Assembly (NCBI GenBank): GCA_023423715.1
Contig: JAFAFC010000007.1
Location: 307,074-371,073 of the forward strand
Source: Bacteroidota bacterium
GTDB taxonomy: Bacteria > Bacteroidota > Bacteroidia > Flavobacteriales > Weeksellaceae
Length of the DNA stretch: 64,000 nt
Reading direction: 5' to 3'
The notes under the pieces were generated by a model. It saw nothing but the letters and a program-made list of their open reading frames with translations. It was not told where the DNA came from and searched no databases. Below, one piece after another: positions 35,377 to 44,055 of the stretch. The stretch's first letter is position 1, and each line of letters begins with the position of its first letter. The position numbers were made by a program, and so were the translations under genes.

Positions 35377-35401
35377 TTTTATTTAGAATTAATTTAGTTT
35401 G

Positions 35402-35433
35402 CAAAGTTAACACTTAAAAGACTCATAATCAAA
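35402..35433 (-). promoter_or_regulatory. suf operon promoter
   Basis: On the minus strand TTTG (complement of 35430-35433), a 20-base spacer and TAACTTTG (complement of 35402-35409) match both parts of the consensus. No palindromic operator of an Fe-S regulator was seen nearby. Confidence 0.68.
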
Positions 35434-35522
35434 TTTGGTATTTCATTTTAACTATAATTATCATTGAGGGCTTTAAAATATGATTTACAAACATTTACAT
35501 AATACAATTTTTTCTAGGACTT

Positions 35523-35530
35523 TAATTTTG
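35523..35530 (+). promoter_or_regulatory. -7 element of the GLPGLI gene pair
   Basis: TAATTTTG, 46 bases before the ATG at 35576; the TTG part is not evident. Confidence 0.42.
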
Positions 35531-35575
35531 TGTTTGCTAAATGTGTACATTTAGCTCATCTAAAACACGTTATTT

Positions 35576-36394
35576 ATGAAAATGAAAATGTTACTTGTTT
35601 CCTCGTTATTCTTCTCGATTTTTGTTTTGTCTCAAAACATGCGTTTTATGTATGAATTGAAGTTTGTAAAAGACTCCACAAATCGGCAAGAAGTAATCAC
35701 GGAATTGTTGAATTTGGATACAACTCCAAAAGGTTCCACTTTCTACCCATCAAAATCAATTGTTCAAGATTCCATATTTGCAGAATATGATAAAGCTATA
35801 GACAAAGAAGCATTTCGGAAGTCGACGGACTGGGAAAAAGGCAGAGTGAAGATTTCTTATTATGTAGCAAAAAACTATAAAGATCAAACCGTTACAGTGC
35901 GTGATTTTTTTGGCGGAAATTATTTTTCATATTCTGAAACAAGCCCTGTGAAGTGGAAAATCGAAAAAGAAACGTCAAAAATAACAACGCGTGCTGTACA
36001 AAAGGCAACTGCTAGTTATGGTGGGAGAGAATGGACGGCTTGGTTTACCACACAAATACCAATTTCGGATGGCCCCTATAAGTTTTCTGGTTTGCCGGGT
36101 TTGATAATCAAAATGGAGGATTCTAAAAAAGATTATCGATTTGAATTGGTGAAATCTGAAAAACTAAAGTCTGAATACGACCAATCTCAAAGGTTTGGAA
36201 AAATTATAAAAGTAAAGAAAGAAGAATTTGCGAAACTCGTAAAAAGACAACAAACCGACCCTGTTTCTTTCTTGCCGCCGCCGCCAGTAAGCGCCAATCC
36301 AGATGAGCCTGCAACAACTTTAAGCAATAAAAAGTTTCAGAAAAAGGTTGAAGACGAAGCTAAAAAAGACAACAATCCGATTGAATTTTATTAA
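35576..36394 (+). CDS. GLPGLI-family secreted protein
   Basis: 272 residues with a signal peptide (MKMKMLLVSSLFFSIFVLSQ). The family signature is in ISDGPYKFSGLPGLIIKMED near residue 165, preceded by the Trp-rich AWFTTQIP. These proteins of unknown role are common in Flavobacteriia, often beside TonB receptors. The tail is Pro-rich (SFLPPPPVSANP) and ends in KKDNNPIEFY. It is followed by a paralogue 61 bases later. Confidence 0.9.
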   Translation: MKMKMLLVSSLFFSIFVLSQNMRFMYELKFVKDSTNRQEVITELLNLDTTPKGSTFYPSKSIVQDSIFAEYDKAIDKEAFRKSTDWEKGRVKISYYVAKNYKDQTVTVRDFFGGNYFSYSETSPVKWKIEKETSKITTRAVQKATASYGGREWTAWFTTQIPISDGPYKFSGLPGLIIKMEDSKKDYRFELVKSEKLKSEYDQSQRFGKIIKVKKEEFAKLVKRQQTDPVSFLPPPPVSANPDEPATTLSNKKFQKKVEDEAKKDNNPIEFY

Positions 36395-36455
36395 TGCGTT
36401 TTAACTTTTTTAAAAAACTGATATCAAAACAAGTATAAATTCAATTTTTAAAAGA

Positions 36456-37298
36456 ATGAAAAAATATTTTCTTGTTTCGATGACGCTGCTTCTTTCTGCT
36501 TTGGCTTTCGGACAAACCAATCGCTTTGTGTATGTCGTAAGTATGAAACCCAATAGCAACAAACCCGATGATATTAAAAAAGAATTGGCATATCTGGATA
36601 CTGACGGGAAACAATCTTTATTTATTGCAGAAAAAGTGATTCAGAGAGATTCTCTAATGTCAGAGTTGAGAAAAACCAATCAACGTCCTGATTTTTCGAA
36701 GATGCAAGACTTGAGAAGTTCTATTAACTATACGATTAGAAAGAATTTAGCGAACGGCGAGGTTACTTTCGAAAATAGAATTGGTCGTGATAACTATTCA
36801 TATACCGAAAGCAATCTTTTTACATGGAAAATCGAGCCTGAAACAATGAAAATTGATAAATACACCGCTCAAAAAGCAACCGCTGATTTTGGAGGTAGAA
36901 AATGGACGGCGTGGTTTACGTCGGAAATTCCAGTTTCGGATGGTCCGTACAAGTTTGGTGGACTTCCAGGGTTGATTCTTAAAGTTGAGGATGAAAAAGG
37001 AGATTACAAATTTGAAATGGCAGAGTCTAAGAAAATTGCAGCCGTAGCTTCGGTTAATCAATTTGGACAAACCATTAAAGTAAAAAAGAAGGACTACGAT
37101 AAAGTTGCTAAGCGTTTCCAAGATGACCCAGAATCGTTTATGATGGCTAGTCGTGGTGGAGCAATATCACCACCATCATCAGGAGGTAGCGTCCGTGGAG
37201 TGAGAGTCGGCGGTCCTGGGAACGGCGGAGGCGGAGATTTCCGTCAACGAATGCTTCAAGAGATAAAAGACAATAACAATCCTATAGAATTGCAATAG
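36456..37298 (+). CDS. GLPGLI-family secreted protein, tandem paralogue
   Basis: 280 residues with a signal peptide ending near ALAFGQ. It shares VSDGPYKFGGLPGLILKVED and AWFTSEIP with the upstream copy and ends similarly in KDNNNPIELQ. A Gly/Ser-rich stretch (about 228-255, with GGSVRGVRVGGPGNGGGG) replaces the Pro-rich part of the first copy. The two likely arose by tandem duplication. A bidirectional terminator follows directly. Confidence 0.9.
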   Translation: MKKYFLVSMTLLLSALAFGQTNRFVYVVSMKPNSNKPDDIKKELAYLDTDGKQSLFIAEKVIQRDSLMSELRKTNQRPDFSKMQDLRSSINYTIRKNLANGEVTFENRIGRDNYSYTESNLFTWKIEPETMKIDKYTAQKATADFGGRKWTAWFTSEIPVSDGPYKFGGLPGLILKVEDEKGDYKFEMAESKKIAAVASVNQFGQTIKVKKKDYDKVAKRFQDDPESFMMASRGGAISPPSSGGSVRGVRVGGPGNGGGGDFRQRMLQEIKDNNNPIELQ

Positions 37299-37301
37299 CA
37301 T

Positions 37302-37330
37302 AAAAAAACCTCCCATTGGGAGGTTTTTTT
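37302..37330. terminator. Bidirectional terminator between GLPGLI pair and rplY
   Basis: AAAAAAACCTCCC (37302-37314), ATT triloop, and exact complement (37318-37330), with T tails on both strands between convergent stops. Confidence 0.92.
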
Positions 37331-37349
37331 ATTATTTTCTTATCGAAAA

Positions 37350-38003
37350 TTATTCTGCAGATTTCTCTTCAGTTGTAGGAACATCTGGAGATTGATCTTT
37401 AACCTCTTCTGCTAATTCTTCATCCTCTTCATCAGCTGCTGCTGCTCCACCTTTCATAGCATTTCTAGACATCTTAACAGCTGCAACTACAGCATTGTCT
37501 GGGTGCATGAATGCGAATTTTTCGCTCTTAAGAGCTGCAACATACAATTTGTTACCAATTTTAAGTGGAGTAACATCTACCACGATTTCGTCTGGTAAGT
37601 TTGCAGGAATTGCTTTTACTTTTAGCTTTCTGTAAGATTGTCTCAATACACCACCAGCAACTACACCTTTTGCACGACCTGTAATTCTTACAGGAACTTC
37701 CATGATAACTGGCTTATCAGCTGATAATTGGTAGAAGTCAACATGTAAAATTTTGTCAGTGATTGGGTGAAACTGAATGTCTTGAAGTACAGCAGGAATA
37801 GTGTTTCCTTCGATAACAAGCTCTACAGTGTGCGCCTCTGGAGTGTAAACCAAACTCTTGAAAGACTTTTCTTCAGTTGAAAAGCTAATTGGTTCTTGAC
37901 CTCCATAAACAACACAAGGTACTAGCTCAGCATCACGTAAAGCTTTTGTAGACTTTTTGCCCACGTTTTCTCTTTTTGTGCCTTGAATTGTAATAGATTT
38001 CAT
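37350..38003 (-). CDS. rplY: 50S ribosomal protein L25 / Ctc family
   Basis: 217 residues: L25 domain (about 1-90, with 5S rRNA binding motifs ENVGKKSTKALRDAELVPCV) plus the TL5-type C-terminal beta domain to about 185 and a Glu/Ser-rich acidic tail. It binds 5S rRNA in the large subunit. The longer form is normal outside gammaproteobacteria. prs lies upstream on the same strand, 127 bases away, with its own terminator. TATCTTTG (complement of 38035-38042) is a good -7 element. Confidence 0.95.
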   Translation of the reverse strand: MKSITIQGTKRENVGKKSTKALRDAELVPCVVYGGQEPISFSTEEKSFKSLVYTPEAHTVELVIEGNTIPAVLQDIQFHPITDKILHVDFYQLSADKPVIMEVPVRITGRAKGVVAGGVLRQSYRKLKVKAIPANLPDEIVVDVTPLKIGNKLYVAALKSEKFAFMHPDNAVVAAVKMSRNAMKGGAAAADEEDEELAEEVKDQSPDVPTTEEKSAE

Positions 38004-38073
38004 TTTAAATAAATTTGTTAAAAATTTTAGAGCGCAAAGATAGTGTTTTAATTTCTAAATCAGCGTGATAAAG

Positions 38074-38106
38074 TCAAAAAAATAAAGGACTCGCCGAAGC
38101 AAGCCC
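38074..38106 (-). terminator. prs terminator with UUCG tetraloop
   Basis: On the minus strand GGGCTTGC-TTCG-GCGAGTCC pairs over eight positions only if G-U pairs are allowed, then TTTATTTTTTT follows. On the plus strand the same positions become A-C mismatches, so it acts for prs only. Confidence 0.82.
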
Positions 38107-38130
38107 TTTTTATAATGTTGATAAACGATC

Positions 38131-39069
38131 TTAAATAATAAATTTATCACTAATTGACTTGTGCTCGTGTACGCTTTTCATTACATCAGCAAATAACGCT
38201 GCGCAAGAAAGCACTTTAATTTTTGGAGACAAACCTTCTTTTACAGGAATGGTATCGGTAACGATAACCTCTTCAAGTTTTGAATTATTGATGTTTTCAT
38301 ACGCTTTTCCAGAAAGAACTCCGTGAGTTGCCATTGCTCGAACAGATCTCGCTCCTTTCTCAACTAGGATGTCAGCAGCTTTACAAAGTGTTCCTGCGGT
38401 GTCAATCATGTCATCGATAAGGATTACATTTTTACCTTCAACATCACCAATTAGGAACATTTCCTCAACAACGTTTGCTTTTTTACGCTCTTTATAAGCG
38501 ATTACAACGTCAGCACCTAAATGTCCTGCATAGTTTTTAGCACGTTTTGCACCACCCATGTCTGGGGAAGCAATGGTAAGATTGTCAAGGTTTAAAGACT
38601 TAATATGGTCAATAAAGATTGTCGAAGCATACAAATGATCCACTGGAATTTCGAAGAAACCTTGGATTTGATCTGCGTGTAAATCCATTGTCATAATACG
38701 AGTTGCTCCAGCAGCCGTTAAAAGATTTGCAACCAACTTCGCTCCAATCGGCGCTCTTGGCTTGTCTTTACGATCTTGTCTTGCTAGTCCGTAATACGGA
38801 ATTACAACTGTAATGTTTTTAGCAGAAGCTCTTTTGGCTGCATCAATCATCAAAAGAAGTTCTAATAAATTATCCGCTGGAGGGAAGGTAGATCCGATAA
38901 GGAAAACTCGTCCACCACGAACGGATTGATCTAAAACGGGCTCGAATTCCCCGTCGCTAAATTCTTGAAAATTGATTTTCCCTAATTCTTCGCCATAATA
39001 ATCTGCGATTTTTTGGGACAATTCGATACTTGTTCTTGTTGAAAACAGATACGTTGCCTGGTCAGCCAT
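38131..39069 (-). CDS. prs: Ribose-phosphate pyrophosphokinase
   Basis: 312 residues. It makes PRPP, needed for nucleotides, His, Trp and NAD. The flexible loop and ATP site read PYYGLARQDRKDKPRAPI; DLHADQIQGFF carries the catalytic His and ribose ligands; the PRPP loop is VILIDDMIDTAGTL. Length matches class I enzymes. A clean -7 element TAACTTTG (complement of 39091-39098) lies 22 bases before the ATG. Confidence 0.97.
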   Translation of the reverse strand: MADQATYLFSTRTSIELSQKIADYYGEELGKINFQEFSDGEFEPVLDQSVRGGRVFLIGSTFPPADNLLELLLMIDAAKRASAKNITVVIPYYGLARQDRKDKPRAPIGAKLVANLLTAAGATRIMTMDLHADQIQGFFEIPVDHLYASTIFIDHIKSLNLDNLTIASPDMGGAKRAKNYAGHLGADVVIAYKERKKANVVEEMFLIGDVEGKNVILIDDMIDTAGTLCKAADILVEKGARSVRAMATHGVLSGKAYENINNSKLEEVIVTDTIPVKEGLSPKIKVLSCAALFADVMKSVHEHKSISDKFII

Positions 39070-39107
39070 TTTTACTTTTATTTAGATGCGCAAAGTTAAA
39101 AAAAATA

Positions 39108-39135
39108 AAAACCACTTGAAAGTTCAAGTGGTTTT
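39108..39135 (-). terminator. Terminator after the SGNH lipoprotein gene
   Basis: AACCACTTGAA pairs with TTCAAGTGGTT, and the minus strand continues into a T-rich run. It sits between the SGNH gene and the prs start. Confidence 0.78.
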
Positions 39136-39151
39136 TCTATTTCAAAAATTA

Positions 39152-40666
39152 TTAAGGAAAGGTAACTCCCGAATAACTGTTTGGATTTACTTGAGGTAAA
39201 TTCGATTTGTACTTCATGTTAATTGCTTTGATAAACTCGTTTGCAATAACTCCATAACCTCGTCCTGTTAAGTGAACTCCATCCAATGAGAATGTTCCAC
39301 CCGTCACGAAAGTCGCTGTGTATTTCACACCATCGAACATGATTCCAGAACCTTGTTTTAACTCAACCATTTTCGCATTAGCATCAACAAAAGCGATATT
39401 GTATTGAGCTGCTAAAGCTGCAATCGCAGCGTTGTAAGCCGTAGTTGCTTTGGTTACTCTTGCTGTTTCCGTTGATGTTAGAACATATTTGTCATCCAAT
39501 GGGAAAGTAACACCTAATTTATCAAATGGTGCAGGGTTACTTGTTGGATTTTTGCCAATCACCGAAGATGCAGTTAATACAACTAAATCATCTTTCGTTG
39601 CGTGTCTTGCTTGGCTAAAATATGTTCCTAAAGCAGCCGCTTGCGCTGCAGGAAGTCCTGCTGCCGTTAAACCAGCTGTGATTTGAGCTTTCATAGGATC
39701 CAAATCCTTATCCATAATTAAGATTGGATTTTGACCTGCTGCAGCTAAATTTATTCTTGAACCCTGTCCAAAAGCTGTAAGCACTTGCTTCAATGGACCT
39801 AATAAAGACTGATTCAAAGAAGTAGCTGTTGCATTATCCAAAGGAACCGCGTTGTAAGGAACCGTTGTAAAATAAGGGATCGCTGTTACTGAAGGGATAT
39901 TCGCAATAACTCCTTTCGCTCCTCCAGCTGTAAGTGCTTGAAGATAGCTATTGATTACACTTTTGTAAACATTAGGATCTGTAATATCATTGCTACCATA
40001 CGTTGTAGGGTCTAAATTTCCTGTTTGGTCTTTACCGCTTCCTCCAGAAGTTGCATACGATAAAACGTCATTATTCCCAATCCAAAGAGAGAAGAATGTT
40101 GGTTTTTGAGCAAGAGCGTCTTTTAACACTGATGTTGAAGCAGACGATGCGAAGCGCACAAAATATGGGTTTGCTTTTCCAACCGCAACTCCTGCAGCGT
40201 TTCCGTAACCATCAGCTCCTAAATGGAATGATTTCGCTCCTGGAACACCCATGTTTTGGTAAGGTCCACCACTGAAAATACTTGCTAAAGTTGTTGTTCC
40301 TGTTCCTGAAGCTGGTACTGGACCTAAAGCACCATTGTTAACAGCTAGAACCAACTTATTTGCCACCCCAATAGAAGGCATTCCTCCTATATTATCTGCC
40401 ATCATCGGTTGCTTGAACTCGCCTCCTCCAGCTAATTGCATTTGAGCGGCAATCATTGAAGGATACGATTCGTTTTGTCCATCAACATAAAGAGCATTGT
40501 CTCTATATCCTGATGTTAACGAGTTTCCTAAAGAAACGTATTTGCTGAAATCCGCCTCACCACTTGTGTATTGCGTTTCGGTAACGTCTTTATCAAAATC
40601 GGTATCACAGCTATAGCTTAATAATAGCGCAGAAACCGCAATTGTATTTATAAAAATCTTTTTCAT
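39152..40666 (-). CDS. SGNH/GDSL-type esterase lipoprotein
   Basis: 504 residues. MKKIFINTIAVSALLLSYSC is a lipoprotein signal (Cys20). Block I is VSLGNSLTSGY with Ser49, where the usual GDSL Asp is Asn. Block III is LWIGNNDVLSYA, and block V is SLDGVHLTGRGYGVIAN with the Asp-His pair. A large Gly/Thr/Ala-rich middle is inserted between. It is likely a surface esterase or lipase. The FadL-type porin gene precedes it by seven bases on the same strand, so the two form an operon, suggesting work on lipids taken up or released at the outer membrane. Confidence 0.88.
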   Translation of the reverse strand: MKKIFINTIAVSALLLSYSCDTDFDKDVTETQYTSGEADFSKYVSLGNSLTSGYRDNALYVDGQNESYPSMIAAQMQLAGGGEFKQPMMADNIGGMPSIGVANKLVLAVNNGALGPVPASGTGTTTLASIFSGGPYQNMGVPGAKSFHLGADGYGNAAGVAVGKANPYFVRFASSASTSVLKDALAQKPTFFSLWIGNNDVLSYATSGGSGKDQTGNLDPTTYGSNDITDPNVYKSVINSYLQALTAGGAKGVIANIPSVTAIPYFTTVPYNAVPLDNATATSLNQSLLGPLKQVLTAFGQGSRINLAAAGQNPILIMDKDLDPMKAQITAGLTAAGLPAAQAAALGTYFSQARHATKDDLVVLTASSVIGKNPTSNPAPFDKLGVTFPLDDKYVLTSTETARVTKATTAYNAAIAALAAQYNIAFVDANAKMVELKQGSGIMFDGVKYTATFVTGGTFSLDGVHLTGRGYGVIANEFIKAINMKYKSNLPQVNPNSYSGVTFP

Positions 40667-40673
40667 TTGTCTA

Positions 40674-41909
40674 TTAATTAAGGTTATAACGCAATCCTAA
40701 ACCAAAGTAGAATGTACTTGCTTTAGCTTGACCAGCGAAATTGTATTGAGGGTTATTGAAAACTCTGCTTTTTGGGAAAGATTTAGCCACAGCCAAATCA
40801 ACTCCAAACGTATTGAAATTCAAACCTAAACCTCCTGTAATTACATGAGCATCGAAAGATGGTGTTTCTGGGATGAAGTTTTCATCAGAATATGGAGCTT
40901 CATCAAAATACCAACCTAATCTACCTGCAATCATGTCAGTGAACTTGTATTCTGTACCAACACGAATTGTTTTCGTATTATGGAAGTTTTTAGGCGTTAC
41001 AAGAACTGTTGCGTCTCCTGGCTGATTACCCACTTTTGCATTTTCAAAATCCAAAGTCAACTTGTCATACCCAGACCAACCTGTATAGTTGAAATCTGCA
41101 GACATTTTCCACTTCGGCGTAATTTTATACGTAGCACCAATAGTATATTCATCTACTAAAGGAAGTGTTGCCTTAAAGTTATCTTGTCCATTTGCATCAA
41201 GACCAATTAAAGAAAACAAACTTGGAGCAACGTTGAATGTTACTTTTCCGTTTTCTGCTTTCATATCAATAGGAGAACGATACGCGATACTTACATCCAA
41301 TTTATCATTTGGTTGGAAATAGAATCCTAATCCGAATCCGCTTCCTGAAGCCTTATCGTCATTAATGTTCATCGATCCGCCAAACTGAGTTACAGATTTA
41401 TCCCAATCTACTAAACCAGTAGCATAAATATAGCTCATACCAAATGAAGCCCATGGTGCAAGTTTCACAGAAACCATGGGTTGGTAGAACATACTTTTTA
41501 GTTCCATTTTGTGTACCATTTCTTTTCCTGCCCAAGAGTCTCCCCAGTCAATTGTACTACCAAAAGGTGTTGCAAAACTGAAACCTACAGAGATACTTGG
41601 CGTTACTTTATAAGCAACGGCGGCATAAATAGGTGTTCCTATTGGGTTGTCCGTTTCGTAAGATTGATTGGTGTCAAGGTTTTGATACGTTACTTTAGAT
41701 TTTGCTCCAAAGCCACCTGCTACTACACTTAATTTAGAAGGAATGAAAGAAATTCCCGCAGGGTTGAAGAATGCAACACTCGCATCTTCTGCATGTGCAC
41801 TAGTGTGAGCCATAGCAAGTTGTTTTACCCCTTGCAATGATACTCTGAATCCACCAGCAAATACCATCATACCCGTAAGTAAAGAGGCTGTAATTAATAG
41901 CTTTTTCAT
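40674..41909 (-). CDS. FadL-type outer-membrane transport protein
   Basis: 411 residues from the ATG at 41909 (a longer frame reaches 41954 without a signal peptide); the start MKKLLITASLLTGMMVFAGG is a signal. The FadL hatch motif is in AHTSAHAEDASVAFFNPAGI. The remainder is amphipathic beta strand ending in YFGLGLRYNLN, with a terminal Asn rather than Phe. FadL proteins let hydrophobic molecules such as fatty acids across the outer membrane. A -7 element TATATTTG (complement of 41930-41937) lies just upstream. Confidence 0.9.
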   Translation of the reverse strand: MKKLLITASLLTGMMVFAGGFRVSLQGVKQLAMAHTSAHAEDASVAFFNPAGISFIPSKLSVVAGGFGAKSKVTYQNLDTNQSYETDNPIGTPIYAAVAYKVTPSISVGFSFATPFGSTIDWGDSWAGKEMVHKMELKSMFYQPMVSVKLAPWASFGMSYIYATGLVDWDKSVTQFGGSMNINDDKASGSGFGLGFYFQPNDKLDVSIAYRSPIDMKAENGKVTFNVAPSLFSLIGLDANGQDNFKATLPLVDEYTIGATYKITPKWKMSADFNYTGWSGYDKLTLDFENAKVGNQPGDATVLVTPKNFHNTKTIRVGTEYKFTDMIAGRLGWYFDEAPYSDENFIPETPSFDAHVITGGLGLNFNTFGVDLAVAKSFPKSRVFNNPQYNFAGQAKASTFYFGLGLRYNLN

Positions 41910-42227
41910 GTTCAAATTTGTTATTGCTTCAAATATAAAATTATTTTCCATCAAATGTTAAGGGAATGCTAATATTTTTAAACAAAATGCTATTTATTGC
42001 ATTAGTTTAATTTTGAAAAATTCGAATAGTTTACTTGTATTTAACTATGAATAAAGGAAAAAGTGATTTTTAGAATATGTTAAATTAAATAAGTGTTTAA
42101 TTTTAAACATGAATATTAAAAAAGTGTGCAGCAACTCGCTTCATATTCAGAAAATAAATTAATTTTAAGCACTAATCTTTTTTATAGTAAATTTGCAAGA
42201 ATTAAAAAGAATTAAAAAACTTAATAT
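41910..42227. other. 318-base divergent intergenic region
   Basis: A/T-rich gap between the FadL-type gene (minus) and ricT (plus). It holds the -7 element TATATTTG on the minus strand (41930-41937) and TAAATTTG on the plus strand (42188-42195). Between about 41950 and 42180 I find no reading frame with a start, no repeat and no RNA-like fold. Confidence 0.7.
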
Positions 42228-43601
42228 ATGAGTTGTGGATGTAAGACATCCGGAGATTCCACTCATAGTTGCGGTACAAAAAGTTCTACAGGTTGTCAAA
42301 GTGTTGACACATGTGGAAATAGCTATAAATTAAGTGTTTTCGATTGGCTTTCTAATGTTGAAAGACCGAATAGAAACACAAAATGTGATTATGTTGAGGT
42401 TCGTTTTAAGAATGACAGAAAGTTGTTCTTCAAAAATGTACATCAGTTGCCTTTACATATCGGAAGCATTGTAACAGTGGAGTCCAGTCCGGGACATGAT
42501 ATAGGCGTAGTAAGCCTTACAGGAGAACTTGTGCGAATTCAGATGAAGAAAAAAAGAGCATCTGAGGAGCAAGCACTTAAAATCTATCGAGTAGCCAATC
42601 AAAAAGACGTTGATGTTTGGAAAGAACTGCGTCAAAAAGAAGAAACGGTAAAGCGTGAAGCGCGTCGTTTAGCTTCTTATCTTAAGTTGGATATGAAAAT
42701 CACCGATGTTGAATATCAAGGCGATGGAGGGAAAATTACCTTCTATTATATTGCCGATACACGTGTAGATTTTCGTCAATTAATTAAAGAATACGCTTTA
42801 GCTTTCAAAACGAAAATCGATATGAAACAAATCGGTTTCCGCCAAGAAGCGGCGAAAGTAGGAGGTATTGGATCTTGTGGTCGCGAATTGTGTTGTAGTA
42901 CGTGGTTAACGGACTTCCGTTCGGTAAATACCAACGCGGCTCGTTACCAACAATTAAGTATCAATCCTCAAAAACTTGCCGGTCAATGCGGTAAGTTAAA
43001 ATGCTGTCTTAACTATGAATTAGATAGTTATTTGGATGTTCTTAATGATTTTCCACCTTCAAACTCTGTTTTAGATACAGAGAAAGGACGTGCTTTTTGC
43101 ATTAAAATAGACGTTTTCAAAAGAAGAATGTGGTTTGCGTACGCAGATAGTCCTGTAGCTTGGTTTGATTTGGATATCATTAAAGTTAAAGAAGAATTAG
43201 CGAAGAATAAAAAAGGAATGAAGGCGCTTCCTTTGGAAGACATGATGTCGCACGATGTTTCTGCCGTGAAATCGAATGTTGATTTAATTCAGGAAGATAG
43301 CGTTGATCGTTTTGAGAAGAAAAACCGTCCGAACAAGAACGGAAACAATCAAAACAGAAGAAAAGATCGCAAGCCAAATACAAATTCCGATCGTCCTAAA
43401 GAACAAAAACAAGATCAGCAGAACAAAAATCAGCAGAAACCAACTGGCGAAGCTCCAAAAAATTCTGAAACAGGGAACGCTCCAAAAAAGCAAGGTCAAA
43501 ACCAAAACAGACCGCCTCAAAAGAATTTTAAAAAGCGTTCTGGAAATGGTCCAAAACCTCAAAATCAACAAAAACCGAATAATCCAAATACCAATGCATA
43601 A
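42228..43601 (+). CDS. ricT: RicT (PSP1/YaaT) family Fe-S protein with long disordered tail
   Basis: 457 residues. The start is Cys-rich (MSCGCKTSGDSTHSCG). The PSP1 core (about 30-290) has YVEVRFKND, ARRLASYLKLDMKI, and the Cys motifs GSCGRELCCSTWL and GQCGKLKCCLNYELDSY, which bind 4Fe-4S clusters in RicT of Firmicutes. There it works with RicA and RicF on RNA processing; no such partners are in the window. From about 355 to the end the chain is Asn/Gln/Lys/Pro-rich and disordered. gldH overlaps its last eight bases. Confidence 0.9.
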   Translation: MSCGCKTSGDSTHSCGTKSSTGCQSVDTCGNSYKLSVFDWLSNVERPNRNTKCDYVEVRFKNDRKLFFKNVHQLPLHIGSIVTVESSPGHDIGVVSLTGELVRIQMKKKRASEEQALKIYRVANQKDVDVWKELRQKEETVKREARRLASYLKLDMKITDVEYQGDGGKITFYYIADTRVDFRQLIKEYALAFKTKIDMKQIGFRQEAAKVGGIGSCGRELCCSTWLTDFRSVNTNAARYQQLSINPQKLAGQCGKLKCCLNYELDSYLDVLNDFPPSNSVLDTEKGRAFCIKIDVFKRRMWFAYADSPVAWFDLDIIKVKEELAKNKKGMKALPLEDMMSHDVSAVKSNVDLIQEDSVDRFEKKNRPNKNGNNQNRRKDRKPNTNSDRPKEQKQDQQNKNQQKPTGEAPKNSETGNAPKKQGQNQNRPPQKNFKKRSGNGPKPQNQQKPNNPNTNA

Positions 43602-44052
43602 GTGTTTTTCGTTAGGACTAGGATTAGTACTTTTCGTTTCATGCTCTAAAGAAGCCGTTTCTATGAACTCGCTTCAAGGAAATTGGGACGCAAAGAAAAC
43701 CTTAGAGTTTCCTATTGAAGTAAAAGATGCAGGGATTGCGAAAAATATTATATTTGTTGTACGAAATAACAACGACTATCCTTATAGTAACATTCGTTTT
43801 TTCAGTACTTTAGAGAAAGTTGGAGCGAAAAATTCGAAGGTAGATACGTTGAATTATTCAATGGCAAAACCAAATGGAGAGTGGAAAGGAAGCGGATTTG
43901 GCGATACCAAAGAAATACTATTTCAGTACAAAACCAATTATGTTTTTCCTGAAAATGGGAAGTATATAATTAAAGTAAAACAAGCCATGCGAAATGATAA
44001 ATTAGCAGGGATTGAAGATTTTGGAGTAAAAATTGAACAAGTACAACCATAA
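43594..44052 (+). CDS. gldH: Gliding motility lipoprotein GldH
   Basis: 152 residues from the ATG at 43594, which lies inside the last codons of ricT; the longer frame to 43303 is antisense-like coding of the ricT tail. MHKCFSLGLGLVLFVSC is the lipoprotein signal. Family features are MNSLQGNWDAKKTLEFP, IFVVRNNNDYPYSNIRFF and the terminal YIIKVKQAMRNDKLAGI. GldH is required for gliding and type IX secretion in Flavobacterium; the rest of the gld set is not in the window, so gliding itself is not shown. Confidence 0.86.
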   Translation: MHKCFSLGLGLVLFVSCSKEAVSMNSLQGNWDAKKTLEFPIEVKDAGIAKNIIFVVRNNNDYPYSNIRFFSTLEKVGAKNSKVDTLNYSMAKPNGEWKGSGFGDTKEILFQYKTNYVFPENGKYIIKVKQAMRNDKLAGIEDFGVKIEQVQP

Positions 44053-44055
44053 TAC

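Noticed and set aside
43303..43593. Upstream extension of gldH
   Set aside because: It is only an alternative frame through the Asn/Lys-rich ricT tail; the lipoprotein signal starts at 43594.
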